Below, piece after piece: positions 30,501-40,001 of a DNA stretch of 64,000 nt (position 1 is the first letter of the stretch; every line of letters begins with the position of its first letter). Source of the DNA: Cedecea davisae DSM 4568. Its GTDB lineage: Bacteria > Pseudomonadota > Gammaproteobacteria > Enterobacterales > Enterobacteriaceae. Position numbers and translations under genes: made by a program. Below the pieces are notes generated by a model, which ran no database searches, was not told the origin of the DNA, and saw only the letters and a program-made list of their open reading frames with translations. The DNA is taken from positions 2,914,595 through 2,978,594 of the forward strand of contig NZ_KE161030.1 in NCBI RefSeq assembly GCF_000412335.2, in the 5' to 3' direction.

Positions 30501-30659
30501 GGGGCTGAACTGCGCCGCCCTCTGGGTATTGGCATGGTGGGCGGCCTGCTGGTGAGTCAGGTGCTGACGCTGTTCACCACGCCGGTGATTTACCTGCTGT
30601 TTGACCGTCTGTCGCACTACACTCGTCGGCGCTTCGGCCGACAGCATGAGGAGGCGTAA
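27537..30659 (+). CDS. mdtB: RND multidrug efflux permease MdtB
   Basis: A 1040-residue inner-membrane RND transporter with 12 membrane helices and two large periplasmic loops, the same length as E. coli MdtB. Conserved parts include the [20 protein letters not shown] helix-4 proton-relay Asp pair and the [14 protein letters not shown] segment. It forms a heterotrimer with MdtC that exports bile salts, novobiocin and similar compounds with proton antiport. It is in the mdtABCD-baeSR operon. Confidence 0.97.
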   Translation: MQVLPPGATGGPSRLFILRPVATTLLMVAILLAGIIGYRFLPVSALPEVDYPTIQVVTLYPGASPDVVTSAITAPLERQFGQMSGLKQMSSQSAGGASVVTLQFQLTLPLDVAEQEVQAAINAATNLLPTDLPNPPVYSKVNPADPPIMSLAVTSSALPMTQVEDMVETRVAQKISQVSGVGLVTLSGGQRPAVRVKLNAPAIAALGLTSETIRTAITSANVNSAKGSLDGPERAVTLSANDQMKSAQEYRNLIIAYQNGAPIRLGDVATVEQGAENSWLGAWANKQPAIVMNVQRQPGANIIDTADSIRQMLPTLTQSLPKSVEVKLLSDRTTNIRASVTDTQHELMLAIALVVMIIYLFLRNVPATIIPAVAVPLSLVGTFTVMVFLDFSINNLTLMALTIATGFVVDDAIVVIENISRYIEKGEKPMAAALKGAGEIGFTIISLTFSLIAVLIPLLFMGDIVGRLFREFAVTLAISILISAVVSLTLTPMMCARMLSHESLRKQNRFSRASEKMFDNIIAAYGRLLSKVLNHPWLTLGVAFGTLALTVVLWVFIPKGFFPIQDNGIIQGTLQAPQSVSFASMAQRQQQVADVILKDPAVESLTSFIGVDGTNPALNSARLQINLKPLSERDDRIPVVIDRLQQNVAGVPGVQLFLQPIQDLTIDTTVSRTQYQFTLQATSLEELSTWVPQLEDKLKELPQLSDVSSDWQDKGLMAYVNVDRDSASRLGITMSAVDSALYNAFGQRLISTIYTQANQYRVVLEHDTSTTPGLSALDNIRLTSSDGGNIPLSAIAKVEQRFAPLSINHLDQFPSTTFSFNVPEGQSLGDAVNAITAAEKDLSLPSDITTQFQGSTLAFQAALGSTIWLIVASVVAMYIVLGVLYESFIHPVTILSTLPTAGVGALLALMLAGAELDVIAIIGIILLIGIVKKNAIMMIDFALAAEREQGMAPYEAIYQACLLRFRPILMTTLAALLGALPLMLSTGVGAELRRPLGIGMVGGLLVSQVLTLFTTPVIYLLFDRLSHYTRRRFGRQHEEA

Positions 30660-33600
30660 GTGAAGTTTTTTGCCCTCTTCATTTACCGCCCGGTGGCGAC
30701 GATACTGCTGACCGTGGCGATTACGCTTTGCGGCGTGCTTGGCTTCAGGCTGCTGCCCGTCGCCCCGCTGCCGCAGGTGGATTACCCGGTGATTATGGTT
30801 AGCGCCTCGCTGCCTGGCGCTTCTCCGGAAACCATGGCTTCTTCGGTGGCAACGCCGCTTGAACGGTCTCTGAGCCGCATCGCAGGCGTGACCGAGATGA
30901 CCTCCTCCAGCTCGCTCGGCAGTACCCGCATTATTCTGGAGTTTAATTTCGACCGCGATATCAACGGCGCGGCGCGAGACGTGCAGGCGGCAATTAATGC
31001 CGCCCAAAGCCTGTTGCCGAGCGGCATGCCTGGCCGCCCGACTTATCGCAAAGCCAATCCGTCGGACGCGCCGATAATGATCCTGACGCTCACCTCCGAC
31101 ACGCTGTCGCAGGGCGAGCTGTATGATTTTGCTTCCACGCAGCTGGCGCAAACCGTGTCGCAAATCGACGGCGTGGGCGATGTTGACGTTGGCGGCAGTT
31201 CGCTACCGGCGGTGCGAGTCGATCTCAACCCGCAGGCGCTGTTTAACCAGGGCGTGTCGCTGGACGCGGTGCGCACCGCCATCACCAATGCCAACGTTCG
31301 TCGCCCGCAGGGTGCGGTTGAGGACGGCATAAATCGCTGGCAGATCCAGACCAATGACGAACTGAAAAAAGCGGCAGAATATATGCCGCTGATAGTCCAC
31401 TACAACAACGGTTCGGCGGTGCGGCTTAAGGACGTCGCTAACGTTACCGACAGCGTGCAGGACGTGCGCAACGCGGGCATGACCAACGCCAAACCGGCGA
31501 TTTTGCTGATGATCCGCAAGTCGCAGGAAGCCAACATCATCGAAACCGTGGACCGCATTCGCGCCAAAATCCCTGAGCTAAGGGAAACGATTCCGGCCTC
31601 GATTGATTTACAGGTGGCACAGGATCGCTCCCCCACCATTCGCGCCTCGCTGGAGGAAGTCGAGCAGTCGCTGGTAATTTCCGTTTCGCTGGTCATTCTG
31701 GTGGTGTTCCTGTTCTTGCGTTCGGGGCGCGCGACTTTTATCCCGGCGATCGCGGTGCCCGTTTCGCTGATTGGCACCTTTGCCGCCATGTATTTATGCG
31801 GCTTTAGCCTGAACAACCTTTCGCTGATGGCATTAACCATCGCCACCGGCTTTGTGGTGGATGACGCCATCGTGGTGCTGGAGAACATTTCGCGCCATCT
31901 GGAAGCGGGCGTGAAGCCGATGCAGGCGGCGCTGCAAGGGGTGCGTGAAGTCGGCTTTACCGTACTCTCCATGAGCCTGTCGCTGGTTGCGGTCTTCCTG
32001 CCGCTGCTGCTGATGGGCGGCCTGCCGGGGCGGCTGTTCCGGGAGTTTGCGGTGACGCTTTCGGTGGCGATAGGCATCTCACTGGTGGTTTCCCTGACGC
32101 TAACCCCAATGATGTGCGGCTGGCTGCTGAAGAGCCGTCCGCCGGAAAAACGAAACAAAAATCGCGGTTTTGGCCGACTGCTGATTGCCATGCAGGGCGG
32201 CTATGCCCGCTCGCTAAAATGGGTGCTGAACCATACGCGCCTGGTCGGCGTCGTCCTGCTTGCCACCATCGCGCTTAACGTCTGGCTGTATATCGCCATT
32301 CCGAAGACGTTCTTCCCGGAGCAGGATACCGGCAGGCTGATGGGCAATATTCAGGCCGACCAGAGCATCTCCTTCCAGGCGATGCGCGGTAAGCTACAGG
32401 ACTTTATGAAAATCATTCGTGAAGATCCTGCGGTAGACAACGTGACCGGCTTTACCGGCGGTTCAAGAGTTAACAGCGGCATGATGTTTATCTCCCTCAA
32501 GCCGCTGAGCGAGCGAACCGAAACCGCCCAGCAGGTTATCGATCGGCTGCGCGGGAAGCTGGCCAAAGAGCCGGGAGCCAACCTGTATTTAATGGCGGTG
32601 CAGGACATCCGCGTTGGCGGCAGGCAGGCCAACGCCAGCTATCAGTACACGCTGCTGTCCGACGAACTAAGCGCGCTGCGAGAGTGGGAGCCAAAAATCC
32701 GTAAAGCGCTGGCGGCGCTGCCGGAACTGGCCGACGTTAACTCAGACCAGCAGGATAACGGCTCGGAGATGGATCTTATCTACGACCGCGAGACCATGTC
32801 ACGGCTGGGAATCAGCGTTTCTGACGCCAACAACCTGCTGAACAACGCCTTCGGCCAGCGCCAGGTTTCCACCATCTACCAGCCGCTGAACCAGTACAAA
32901 GTCGTGATGGAGGTTGACCCGCGCTACACCCAGGACATCAGCTCGCTGAACCAGATGTTTGTGATTAATAGCGAGGGCAAGTCGATTCCGCTTTCGTACT
33001 TCGCAAAATGGCAGCCTGCGAACGCCCCGCTGGCGGTAAACCACCAGGGCCTGTCCGCCGCGTCCACCATTTCGTTTAACCTGCCGGATGGCGTTTCGCT
33101 GTCAGAAGCAAGCGACGCCATCGACCGCACCATGACCTCGCTTGGCGTGCCCTCCACCGTGCGCGGCAGCTACGCCGGTACGGCACAGGTCTTCCAGCAG
33201 ACGATGAATTCACAGGTGATTCTGATTCTGGCGGCAATCGCCACGGTATATATCGTGCTGGGTATGCTCTACGAGAGCTATGTTCATCCCCTGACTATTC
33301 TCTCCACGCTGCCTTCCGCGGGGGTCGGAGCGCTGCTGGCGCTGGAACTTTTCGGTGCCCCCTTCAGCCTGATAGCGCTAATCGGTATCATGTTGCTTAT
33401 CGGTATCGTGAAGAAAAATGCCATTATGATGGTGGACTTCGCGATTGAAGCTCAGCGCAAGGGCGACCTGACCCCGGAAGAGGCTATTTTCCAGGCCTGC
33501 CTGCTGCGCTTCCGCCCGATTATGATGACCACCCTCGCCGCGCTATTTGGCGCATTGCCGCTGGTGTTGACCAGCGGAGACGGCGCGGAGCTGCGTCAGC

Positions 33601-33743
33601 CGCTGGGGATAACCATCGTGGGTGGCCTTGTTGTCAGCCAGTTGCTTACGCTTTACACCACGCCGGTGGTTTACCTGTTCTTTGATCGACTGAGATTGCG
33701 CTTTAGCCGCAAGCCCCGTGAAAGTAAGGCTCTGTCCGTATGA
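30660..33743 (+). CDS. mdtC: RND multidrug efflux permease MdtC
   Basis: A 1027-residue partner of MdtB with the same RND layout and its own [20 protein letters not shown] and [14 protein letters not shown] motifs. The start codon is GTG at 30660, directly after the mdtB TAA, with GAGGAG (AGGAGG-like) just upstream within the end of mdtB. In E. coli MdtC is the subunit that dominates drug binding. The end overlaps mdtD as ATGA. Confidence 0.97.
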   Translation: MKFFALFIYRPVATILLTVAITLCGVLGFRLLPVAPLPQVDYPVIMVSASLPGASPETMASSVATPLERSLSRIAGVTEMTSSSSLGSTRIILEFNFDRDINGAARDVQAAINAAQSLLPSGMPGRPTYRKANPSDAPIMILTLTSDTLSQGELYDFASTQLAQTVSQIDGVGDVDVGGSSLPAVRVDLNPQALFNQGVSLDAVRTAITNANVRRPQGAVEDGINRWQIQTNDELKKAAEYMPLIVHYNNGSAVRLKDVANVTDSVQDVRNAGMTNAKPAILLMIRKSQEANIIETVDRIRAKIPELRETIPASIDLQVAQDRSPTIRASLEEVEQSLVISVSLVILVVFLFLRSGRATFIPAIAVPVSLIGTFAAMYLCGFSLNNLSLMALTIATGFVVDDAIVVLENISRHLEAGVKPMQAALQGVREVGFTVLSMSLSLVAVFLPLLLMGGLPGRLFREFAVTLSVAIGISLVVSLTLTPMMCGWLLKSRPPEKRNKNRGFGRLLIAMQGGYARSLKWVLNHTRLVGVVLLATIALNVWLYIAIPKTFFPEQDTGRLMGNIQADQSISFQAMRGKLQDFMKIIREDPAVDNVTGFTGGSRVNSGMMFISLKPLSERTETAQQVIDRLRGKLAKEPGANLYLMAVQDIRVGGRQANASYQYTLLSDELSALREWEPKIRKALAALPELADVNSDQQDNGSEMDLIYDRETMSRLGISVSDANNLLNNAFGQRQVSTIYQPLNQYKVVMEVDPRYTQDISSLNQMFVINSEGKSIPLSYFAKWQPANAPLAVNHQGLSAASTISFNLPDGVSLSEASDAIDRTMTSLGVPSTVRGSYAGTAQVFQQTMNSQVILILAAIATVYIVLGMLYESYVHPLTILSTLPSAGVGALLALELFGAPFSLIALIGIMLLIGIVKKNAIMMVDFAIEAQRKGDLTPEEAIFQACLLRFRPIMMTTLAALFGALPLVLTSGDGAELRQPLGITIVGGLVVSQLLTLYTTPVVYLFFDRLRLRFSRKPRESKALSV

Positions 33744-35155
33744 TTGATTTGCCCCCCGCCGTTCGCTGGCAGCTATGGATTGTCGCCTTTGGCTTCTTTA
33801 TGCAGGCGCTGGATACCACGATTGTTAACACCGCCCTGCCCTCTATGGCGCACAGTCTGGGCGTCAGCCCGCTGCATATGCACTCGGTGGTGGTGGCCTA
33901 TGTACTGACGGTTGCGGTGATGTTACCCGCCAGCGGCTGGCTGGCGGACAGAGTGGGCGTGCGTAATATTTTTTTCACCGCCATTATCCTGTTCACCCTT
34001 GGCTCCCTGTTTTGCGCCAACGCCAGCACCCTCAATGAGCTGGTGCTGGCGCGCGTGGTTCAGGGCATCGGCGGCGCGATGATGGTGCCCGTCGGGCGCT
34101 TAACGGTGATGAAAATCGTACCGCGCACGCAGTATATGGCGGCGATGACCTTCGTCACCATTCCCGGCCAGGTTGGCCCGCTGCTGGGACCTGCACTCGG
34201 CGGCGTGCTGGTAGAATATGCCTCCTGGCACTGGATCTTCCTGATTAATATTCCGGTTGGCATCGTCGGGGCCATCGCTACCCTTTGGCTGATGCCGAAC
34301 TACACTATGCAGACCCGCCGCTTTGATATTTCTGGGTTCCTGCTGCTGGCGTTCGGCATGGCGGCGCTGACCATCGCCCTCGACGGGCAAAAAGGCCTTG
34401 GTATCTCCAGCCAGACCCTGGCCCTGCTGGTAGCAGGTGGAATAATCGCGATTGCGCTTTACCTGTGGCATGCGCGCGGCAACCCCAACGCGCTATTTGA
34501 CTTAAATCTTTTTAAAACCAAAACCTTCTCAATCGGCCTGTTTGGCAGCCTGTGCGGGCGCATCGGCAGCGGAATGCTACCCTTTATGACGCCGGTATTC
34601 CTGCAAATCGGCCTCGGTTTTTCGCCTTTCCACGCCGGACTGATGATGGTGCCAATGGTGCTCGGCAGTATGGGAATGAAGCGTATTGTGGTGCAGGTGG
34701 TAAACCGCTTTGGCTACCGCAATGTGCTGGTGGCGGCCACGCTCGGGCTGGCGCTGATAACTCTGATGTTTATGGCCGTCGCGCTGATGGGCTGGTACTA
34801 CCTGCTGCCGGTGGTGCTGTTCGTGCAGGGCATGGTCAACTCTATGCGCTTCTCCTCGATGAATACCCTGACGCTTAAAGATTTACCGGACGACCTGGCC
34901 AGCGGCGGCAACAGCATGCTGTCGATGGTGATGCAGCTTTCAATGAGTATCGGCGTGACCGTGGCCGGGCTGCTGCTCGGCATGTTCGGCCACCAGCAAT
35001 TGCCCGCCGACGGCGCTCAGGCCCACAGCATCTTTATGTACACCTACTTCTGTATGGCGCTGGTCATTGCCCTGCCCGCCCTGCTGTTTACCCGCGTGCC
35101 GAAAGACGGCTCTCAAAATGCCGTTATCGCCCGCCGTAAAAGGAGCGAAACATGA
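33740..35155 (+). CDS. mdtD: MFS transporter MdtD (14-TM DHA2 type)
   Basis: A 471-residue major-facilitator protein of the DHA2 drug/proton antiporter type. Visible motifs are [18 protein letters not shown] (motif D1) and [12 protein letters not shown] (motif A). The substrate is not known from sequence; E. coli MdtD is reported as a citrate/iron-citrate exporter rather than part of the MdtABC pump. It overlaps mdtC and baeS by four bases each. Confidence 0.94.
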   Translation: MIDLPPAVRWQLWIVAFGFFMQALDTTIVNTALPSMAHSLGVSPLHMHSVVVAYVLTVAVMLPASGWLADRVGVRNIFFTAIILFTLGSLFCANASTLNELVLARVVQGIGGAMMVPVGRLTVMKIVPRTQYMAAMTFVTIPGQVGPLLGPALGGVLVEYASWHWIFLINIPVGIVGAIATLWLMPNYTMQTRRFDISGFLLLAFGMAALTIALDGQKGLGISSQTLALLVAGGIIAIALYLWHARGNPNALFDLNLFKTKTFSIGLFGSLCGRIGSGMLPFMTPVFLQIGLGFSPFHAGLMMVPMVLGSMGMKRIVVQVVNRFGYRNVLVAATLGLALITLMFMAVALMGWYYLLPVVLFVQGMVNSMRFSSMNTLTLKDLPDDLASGGNSMLSMVMQLSMSIGVTVAGLLLGMFGHQQLPADGAQAHSIFMYTYFCMALVIALPALLFTRVPKDGSQNAVIARRKRSET

Positions 35156-36546
35156 AACTCTGGCGCTCTGGTATTACCAGCAAGTTATTCCTGGCGATTT
35201 TCTCCACCTGCCTGCTGCTGCTGGCCATCATGCATTGGGGGGTCCGGCTCAGTTTTGAACATGGTTTTATCGACTACATCAAACGCGGCAACGCCCAGCG
35301 GCTTGAGATGTTAAGCGATGCTCTCGGCGAGCAGTACGCGCTTCACGGAGACTGGAAATTTTTACGCCACAATGACCGCTTTGTGTTTCAGATTTTGCGT
35401 TCTTTTGAGCGTGACGGCGACGAAGGGCGTGGCCTGCCGCCCCACGGCTGGCGCACCCAGTTTTGGGTCGTTGACCAGAATTATCGCGTGCTGGTCGGCC
35501 CGCGAGAAAAGCCGCCGATGGACGGCATGCGTAAAGCAATCAACGTCGATGCCAAAGACGTGGGCTGGGTTATCGCCTCCCCGGTTGAGCGCCTGACGCG
35601 CAGCACGGATATCAATTTTGATCGCCAGCAGCGGCGAACCAGCTGGATAATCGTCGCGCTCTCTAGCCTGCTTGCGGCGGCGGCCACCTTCCTGCTCGCC
35701 CGCGGGCTGCTTGCGCCGGTAAAACGGCTGGTTGAGGGAACCCATAAACTCGCCGCCGGGGACTTTACCGCTCGCGTGGACGTCAGCAGCGGCGACGAAC
35801 TGGGGCGGCTGGCCCAGGACTTTAACCAGTTAGCCAGCACGCTGGAGAAAAACCACACCATGCGCCGCGCCTACATGGCGGATATTTCCCACGAACTGCG
35901 AACGCCTCTGGCGGTATTACGCGGCGAGCTGGAAGCTATTCAGGACGGCGTGCGCAAATTTACCCCTGAGTCGGTGACCTCGCTGCAAATGGAGGTTGCC
36001 ACGCTGACCAAGCTGGTGGACGACCTGCACCAGCTCTCGATGTCCGATGAAGGTGCGCTGGCGTACCAGAAGAAATCCCTCGATATCATTACGCTTATCG
36101 AAGTGGTTGCCGGGGCGTTCCGCTCCCGTTTTGATTCACGCGGCCTGACCATACGCCTGGCGCTGCCGGACAGCGCGATGATCTTTGGCGACGGCGACCG
36201 CCTGATGCAGCTGTTTAATAATCTGCTGGAAAACAGCCTGCGCTACACGGACGCAGGCGGCCAGTTAGTGATTAGCGGCAAAGTAGTAAACCAGCAGTTC
36301 GTGATGAACTTCGACGACAGCGCGCCGGGCGTTTCCGACGAGCAGCTGAAGCAACTTTTTGACCGTTTTTACCGCGCCGAAGGGTCGCGAAACCGGGCCA
36401 GCGGAGGCTCCGGCCTTGGCCTGTCCATCTGCCAGAACATCGTCACCGCCCACGGCGGTACGCTAAGCGCCGACCATTCGCGTTTGGGCGGGGTTAGCAT
36501 TACAGTAGAACTTCCTCTGGAAGCCGAAACGTCGAGAACACTATGA
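35152..36546 (+). CDS. baeS: Envelope-stress sensor histidine kinase BaeS
   Basis: A 464-residue inner-membrane kinase with an N-terminal helix, a periplasmic sensor loop (about 36-165), a second helix, a HAMP domain ([13 protein letters not shown]), the H-box [18 protein letters not shown] (His247), and N, G1 (FDDSAPGV) and G2 ([11 protein letters not shown]) boxes. It senses envelope damage from indole, flavonoids or metals and phosphorylates BaeR. It is translationally coupled to mdtD and baeR. Confidence 0.96.
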   Translation: MKLWRSGITSKLFLAIFSTCLLLLAIMHWGVRLSFEHGFIDYIKRGNAQRLEMLSDALGEQYALHGDWKFLRHNDRFVFQILRSFERDGDEGRGLPPHGWRTQFWVVDQNYRVLVGPREKPPMDGMRKAINVDAKDVGWVIASPVERLTRSTDINFDRQQRRTSWIIVALSSLLAAAATFLLARGLLAPVKRLVEGTHKLAAGDFTARVDVSSGDELGRLAQDFNQLASTLEKNHTMRRAYMADISHELRTPLAVLRGELEAIQDGVRKFTPESVTSLQMEVATLTKLVDDLHQLSMSDEGALAYQKKSLDIITLIEVVAGAFRSRFDSRGLTIRLALPDSAMIFGDGDRLMQLFNNLLENSLRYTDAGGQLVISGKVVNQQFVMNFDDSAPGVSDEQLKQLFDRFYRAEGSRNRASGGSGLGLSICQNIVTAHGGTLSADHSRLGGVSITVELPLEAETSRTL

Positions 36547-37265
36547 CCGAGCTACCGATTGATGAAAACACGCCGCGCATTTTGATAGTAGAAGATGAGC
36601 CAAAGCTCGGGCAGCTGCTGATTGATTACCTGCGCGCGGCCAGCTATGCGCCCACTCTACTGACCCACGGCGACCAGGTGCTGCCTTATGTGCGCCAGAC
36701 CCCGCCAGATCTGATCCTGCTGGATCTGATGCTCCCCGGCGTAGACGGCCTGACGCTGTGCCGGGAAATCCGCCGCTTCTCCGAGGTGCCCATCGTAATG
36801 GTGACGGCTAAAATCGAAGAGATCGACCGCCTGCTGGGGCTGGAAATTGGCGCGGATGACTATATTTGCAAACCCTACAGCCCACGCGAAGTCGTCGCCA
36901 GGGTAAAAACCATTCTGCGCCGCTGCAAGCGCCAGGCCGCCAATATTCCCGGCTCCGAAGAAAGCCCGCTGATCATCGACGAAGGCCGTTTCCAGGCCAT
37001 ATGGCGCGACAAGCTGTTAGACCTCACGCCAGCCGAATTTCGACTGCTAAAAACGCTCTCCCACGAACCGGGAAAAGTGTTCTCACGCGAAATGCTGCTG
37101 AATCACCTTTACGACGATTACCGCGTGGTCACCGACCGCACCATCGACAGCCACATCAAAAACCTGAGGCGCAAGCTTGAGGCGCTGGATGCCGATCAAT
37201 CGTTTATTCGTGCAGTTTACGGGGTTGGCTACCGTTGGGAAGCCGACGCGGGGCGGGTTATCTAA
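36543..37265 (+). CDS. baeR: Response regulator BaeR (OmpR family)
   Basis: A 240-residue DNA-binding regulator. The receiver has the acidic pair in [12 protein letters not shown] and the phospho-acceptor Asp61 in [13 protein letters not shown], and the C-terminal winged helix ends in [14 protein letters not shown] and GVGYRWE. It activates mdtABCD, and in E. coli spy and acrD. A matching BaeR box lies before mdtA, so the operon is self-amplifying. Confidence 0.97.
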   Translation: MTELPIDENTPRILIVEDEPKLGQLLIDYLRAASYAPTLLTHGDQVLPYVRQTPPDLILLDLMLPGVDGLTLCREIRRFSEVPIVMVTAKIEEIDRLLGLEIGADDYICKPYSPREVVARVKTILRRCKRQAANIPGSEESPLIIDEGRFQAIWRDKLLDLTPAEFRLLKTLSHEPGKVFSREMLLNHLYDDYRVVTDRTIDSHIKNLRRKLEALDADQSFIRAVYGVGYRWEADAGRVI

Positions 37266-37373
37266 CGTTATGGGCGACTACTACTTTTAGTAACTGCCCT
37301 GCACGTCAAAAACACTCTACGATGGGTTATTAGCCGGCCTTGTTGACCGGCACTTCCCTTCAAGGAGTTCATC

Positions 37374-37631
37374 GTGGAAAAGTATGTTTTCTATAGCAAA
37401 GATATTGCCTTCAATATCTACCCGAAAACATCTCTCGGTGCAGAAGTGAAAAAGCAGCTGGCCGCCGACGGTTTTCAAAAAATCGGTTTCCAAACTCGGG
37501 CGGCGGATGAAGCCGAGGCGCTGGAAAACTTCATCGCTCACTTCAAAGAAAATACCGAGGCGTTAAAAGAATACACGGAGAACATTGCCTTCGCGTCGCT
37601 GCTTTTTGTCGGCATCCCGCTGATAGCCTGA
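37374..37631 (+). CDS. Small protein of unknown function
   Basis: An 85-residue product starting at a GTG with AAGGAG eight bases upstream, which supports real translation. The N-terminal two thirds are soluble and charged (MEKYVFYSKDIAFNIY...), rich in Glu, Ala and Lys. The C-terminus ends in a hydrophobic segment (NIAFASLLFVGIPLIA) that could be a short tail anchor. It occupies the place of yegP between baeR and yegQ but shows no DUF1508 repeats, so it is not YegP. I do not recognise the family. Confidence 0.72.
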   Translation: MEKYVFYSKDIAFNIYPKTSLGAEVKKQLAADGFQKIGFQTRAADEAEALENFIAHFKENTEALKEYTENIAFASLLFVGIPLIA

Positions 37632-37730
37632 CTTAGCAAGAAGGTTTACTCCCCCGCCCCACGGCGCTACAATTCCCGCCCTTAAATTGTGGTAATCCAC
37701 TCAACTTTAGCCGTTCCACCTGGTGGGGCG

Positions 37731-37751
37731 GTTCTGACCTGATATCAGAAC
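37731..37751 (+). other. Hairpin in the yegQ leader
   Basis: GTTCTGA and TCAGAAC form a perfect 7-bp stem 10 bases before the yegQ start, next to the GAGAA ribosome site. Just upstream, CCACC and GGTGG around 37717-37727 make a second small stem. Two hairpins packed before a start codon suggest control of translation, but this is inference. Confidence 0.4.
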
Positions 37752-37760
37752 GAGAAATTC

Positions 37761-39122
37761 ATGTTTAAACCGGAACTCCTTTCCCCGGCGGGAACGCTGA
37801 AAAATATGCGTTACGCTTTCGCCTATGGCGCAGATGCCGTGTACGCTGGCCAGCCTCGCTACTCGCTGCGCGTGCGCAACAACGAATTCAACCACGAGAA
37901 CCTGCAACTGGGCATTAATGAAGCCCACGCGCTGGGTAAAAAATTCTACGTGGTGGTTAACATCGCCCCGCATAACGCCAAGCTGAAGACCTTTATTCGC
38001 GATCTCAAGCCGGTCATCGACATGGGGCCAGACGCCCTGATTATGTCCGATCCTGGGCTGATAATGATGGTGCGTGAAGCGTTCCCGGAGATGGACGTTC
38101 ACCTCTCGGTACAGGCCAACGCCGTCAACTGGGCCACAGTGAAATTCTGGAAACAGATGGGCCTGACGCGCGTCATCCTCTCCCGCGAGCTGTCGCTCGA
38201 CGAAATTGCCGAAATCCGCGAGCAGGTTCCTGAGATGGAGCTGGAAATTTTTGTTCACGGCGCGCTGTGTATGGCCTACTCCGGCCGCTGCCTGCTCTCC
38301 GGCTATATCAACAAGCGCGACCCTAATCAGGGCACTTGTACCAACGCCTGCCGCTGGGAATATAAAGTTCAGGAAGGCAAAGAGGACGATATCGGCAATA
38401 TCGTTCACGTTCACGAGCCGATTCCGGTACAAACCGTAGAGCCTACGCTCGGCGTTGGCGCGCCGACGGATAAAGTGTTTATGGTGGAAGAAGCCCAGCG
38501 CCCTGGCGAATACATGACCGCCTTTGAGGACGAGCACGGCACTTACATCATGAACTCGAAGGACCTGCGCGCCATCGAACACGTAGAGCGCCTGACCAAA
38601 ATGGGCGTACACTCGCTGAAAATCGAAGGGCGCACCAAATCTTACTACTACTGCGCACGTACCGCTCAGGTTTATCGCCGCGCCATTGACGATGCCGCCG
38701 CGGGCAAGCCGTTCGACCCGACGCTGCTGCAAACGCTGGAAGGCCTTGCCCACCGCGGCTATACCGAAGGCTTCCTTCGTCGCCACACCCACGACAGCCA
38801 CCAGAACTACGAATACGGTCATTCAATTTCTGAGCGCCAGCAGTTCGTCGGCGAATTCACCGGCGAGCGCCGCGGCGAGCTTGCTGCGGTGGCGGTAAAA
38901 AACAAATTCCTGTTTGGCGACAGCCTGGAAATGATGACCCCGCAGGGCAACATCACCTTCCAGCTGGATAAAATGGAAAACGGCAAGGCGGAACCGATTG
39001 AAGTGGCCCCGGGCGACGGTCATACCGTATGGATACCTGTACCCCAGGACATCGCGCTGGATTATGCGCTGCTGATGCGCAATCTGGCTGGTCAGACAAC
39101 CCGTAAACCGCACGCTAACTAG
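37761..39122 (+). CDS. trhP: tRNA hydroxylation protein P (U32 peptidase family)
   Basis: A 453-residue protein, same length as E. coli YegQ/TrhP, which is needed with TrhO for 5-hydroxyuridine at the wobble position of tRNAs. The peptidase U32 signature ALCMAYSGRCLLSGY is followed by a Cys motif (GTCTNACRWEY), which may bind an iron-sulfur cluster. The start MFKPELLSPAGTLKNMRYAF is fully conserved. Confidence 0.96.
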   Translation: MFKPELLSPAGTLKNMRYAFAYGADAVYAGQPRYSLRVRNNEFNHENLQLGINEAHALGKKFYVVVNIAPHNAKLKTFIRDLKPVIDMGPDALIMSDPGLIMMVREAFPEMDVHLSVQANAVNWATVKFWKQMGLTRVILSRELSLDEIAEIREQVPEMELEIFVHGALCMAYSGRCLLSGYINKRDPNQGTCTNACRWEYKVQEGKEDDIGNIVHVHEPIPVQTVEPTLGVGAPTDKVFMVEEAQRPGEYMTAFEDEHGTYIMNSKDLRAIEHVERLTKMGVHSLKIEGRTKSYYYCARTAQVYRRAIDDAAAGKPFDPTLLQTLEGLAHRGYTEGFLRRHTHDSHQNYEYGHSISERQQFVGEFTGERRGELAAVAVKNKFLFGDSLEMMTPQGNITFQLDKMENGKAEPIEVAPGDGHTVWIPVPQDIALDYALLMRNLAGQTTRKPHAN

Positions 39123-39157
39123 TTAATTAAGGTTATTTTTTCGCGCTAAGACCATTC

Positions 39158-39173
39158 TTAGAAACCGATCACA
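39158..39173 (+). promoter_or_regulatory. Candidate CRP site before cyaR
   Basis: TTAGA-AACCGA-TCACA fits the CRP half-site spacing, with a perfect right half and a weak left half. It lies about 41 bases before the cyaR start, and a TATTAT -10 box follows at 39195-39200. CyaR is CRP-activated in E. coli. Confidence 0.6.
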
Positions 39174-39206
39174 TACCGTTACACAAGATGACGTTATTAT
39201 CCGCGA

Positions 39207-39293
39207 GCTGAAAAACATAACCGATAAATGCTAGCTGTACCAGGAACCACCTCCTTGGCCTGCGCAATCTCCCTTGCGCAGGCTTTCTTTTTT
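39207..39293 (+). ncRNA. cyaR: Hfq-binding small RNA CyaR
   Basis: About 87 bases beginning GCTGAAAAACATAACC and holding the conserved seed region ACCAGGAACCACCTCC, in the same place (behind yegQ) as in E. coli. The 3' end is a GC-rich stem (CCTGCGCA/TGCGCAGG) followed by a T-rich tail, the intrinsic terminator and Hfq site. CyaR represses ompX, nadE, luxS and yqaE in E. coli by pairing near their ribosome sites. The TSS is set by homology. Confidence 0.95.
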
Positions 39294-39309
39294 GTGAGCA
39301 TAAATATTA

Positions 39310-39338
39310 AAGGCCACCGGCGGTAAACCGGTGGCCTT
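39310..39338 (-). terminator. Probable terminator of the 27-residue peptide mRNA
   Basis: AAGGCCACCGG and CCGGTGGCCTT form an 11-bp stem with a 7-base loop, 20 bases behind the peptide stop codon. The following minus-strand tail (TTTAATATTTA) is only partly T-rich, so termination may be imperfect. Confidence 0.65.
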
Positions 39339-39357
39339 AGTTACGTTTCCTGGTTGC

Positions 39358-39441
39358 TTATGACAAGCAAGCCAGAATCAGCTCGATAAAAGCAACAAGT
39401 GCTTTCAGAACGATGACAGCTACGTCAAGGAATGCTTTCAT
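39358..39441 (-). CDS. Putative type I toxin peptide, TisB/ZorO-like
   Basis: A 27-residue hydrophobic peptide starting MKAFLDVAVIVLKALV. It has a single amphipathic helix with sparse charges (Lys2, Asp6, Lys13, Glu20), the same size and pattern as TisB (LxDIAxLxLKLxVA) and ZorO, which insert in the inner membrane and depolarise it. GGAG lies seven bases before the ATG. A TATAAT promoter about 230 bases upstream gives a long leader, and a strong hairpin follows the stop. An adjacent sRNA has a 24-base match to the leader (39518-39541). I infer a type I toxin; no known family member is claimed. The peptide is too short for ordinary gene callers. Confidence 0.75.
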   Translation of the reverse strand: MKAFLDVAVIVLKALVAFIELILACLS

Positions 39442-39674
39442 CCGTCTGCTCCAGTAACAGGAGCGCGATATCGCTGTTAAAGCCTTTGAATCGCCTGATT
39501 AACGGCGTCGCTTCATTGTTAGTGGAAACAGTACGCACTCTGGTTGAGGCTCTGAACCGACACCACTCGTAACCCAGCCAGGACTTGAACACATTTCCGC
39601 AAACGCAGAAATCCATTTCAATGGCCATAAACGCGAACAAGCTACACCAGAGATTAACCTCACTAACAAAATGG

Positions 39675-39702
39675 ATTATAGGGATGGAAGATTAAAATTC
39701 AA
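39675..39702 (-). promoter_or_regulatory. Promoter of the toxin-peptide mRNA
   Basis: On the minus strand, TTGAAT, a 16-base spacer and a perfect TATAAT. The predicted start is near 39668, so the leader is about 227 bases before the peptide ATG. No LexA box overlaps it, unlike tisB. Confidence 0.65.
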
Positions 39703-39727
39703 ACAATTAAGCCCGATTTACAGACAT

Positions 39728-39813
39728 AAAAAAACCCAACGGGTAAGGTTGGGTTTTTATCGCTCCACTTTGGTTGGTCGCCTCAGAAAGAACGCGTACT
39801 GCTTCCACTAACT
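39728..39813 (-). ncRNA. Putative antitoxin sRNA pairing with the toxin-peptide leader
   Basis: A predicted 86-base RNA on the minus strand. It begins almost exactly at GTTAGTGGAAGCAGTACGCG, which copies (as an antisense) the plus strand of the toxin leader at 39518-39541. All 24 positions pair if three G-U wobbles are allowed, and a further TGAGGC block pairs after a 3-base mismatch. The RNA ends in a strong terminator (AACCCAAC/GTTGGGTT-type stem with seven T). Promoter: TTGCTA, 17 bases, TAAAAT. A 5'-terminal pairing region is the layout of IstR-1, OrzO and OhsC. The RNA itself is inferred. Confidence 0.72.
39730..39758 (-). terminator. Intrinsic terminator of the antitoxin sRNA
   Basis: AAAAACCCAAC and GTTGGGTTTTT form an 11-bp stem with a 7-base loop. 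Minus-strand transcripts end in seven T. The plus side has five T, so it could also work in reverse. Confidence 0.8.
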
Positions 39814-39819
39814 GCTGTT

Positions 39820-39848
39820 ATTTTATCCTCAACCGACTTCAATAGCAA
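39820..39848 (-). promoter_or_regulatory. Promoter of the antitoxin sRNA
   Basis: Minus-strand TTGCTA (-35), exactly 17 bases, and TAAAAT (-10, five of six). The expected start at about 39813 puts the pairing sequence at the very 5' end of the RNA. Confidence 0.65.
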
Positions 39849-40001
39849 TTAATTGTACATATATCGCACTACCAAAACGATACTGAAAGCCTTCGCGTTC
39901 CTCTTAAACTCACGCTTTTTTCTGCTGATTCAGCCAGTTCTTACTCCTCCAGCTCCGGTTTGCTCTACACTTTGATAATGCTCATTTTTCTGAGGTAAGT
40001 C

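Noticed and set aside
27537-33743. mdtB and mdtC as a recent tandem duplication
   Set aside because: They share the RND fold and motifs but match different E. coli orthologues and differ widely; this is ancient paralogy.
37374-37631. Annotation of the small gene as yegP
   Set aside because: The two DUF1508 repeats of YegP are absent; only the position agrees.
37707-38822. 371-codon minus-strand frame
   Set aside because: Antisense to yegQ/trhP, which is conserved throughout; no domain or ribosome site is seen.
39600-39720. LexA (SOS) box for the TisB-like locus
   Set aside because: No CTGT-n8-ACAG site lies near either promoter, so SOS control as in tisB is not supported.
39687-39758. Plus-strand sRNA ending at the AACCCAAC hairpin
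   Set aside because: It was first considered as a divergent antitoxin. It has no match to the toxin leader, whereas the minus-strand RNA has a 24-base match, a better promoter and seven terminal T.
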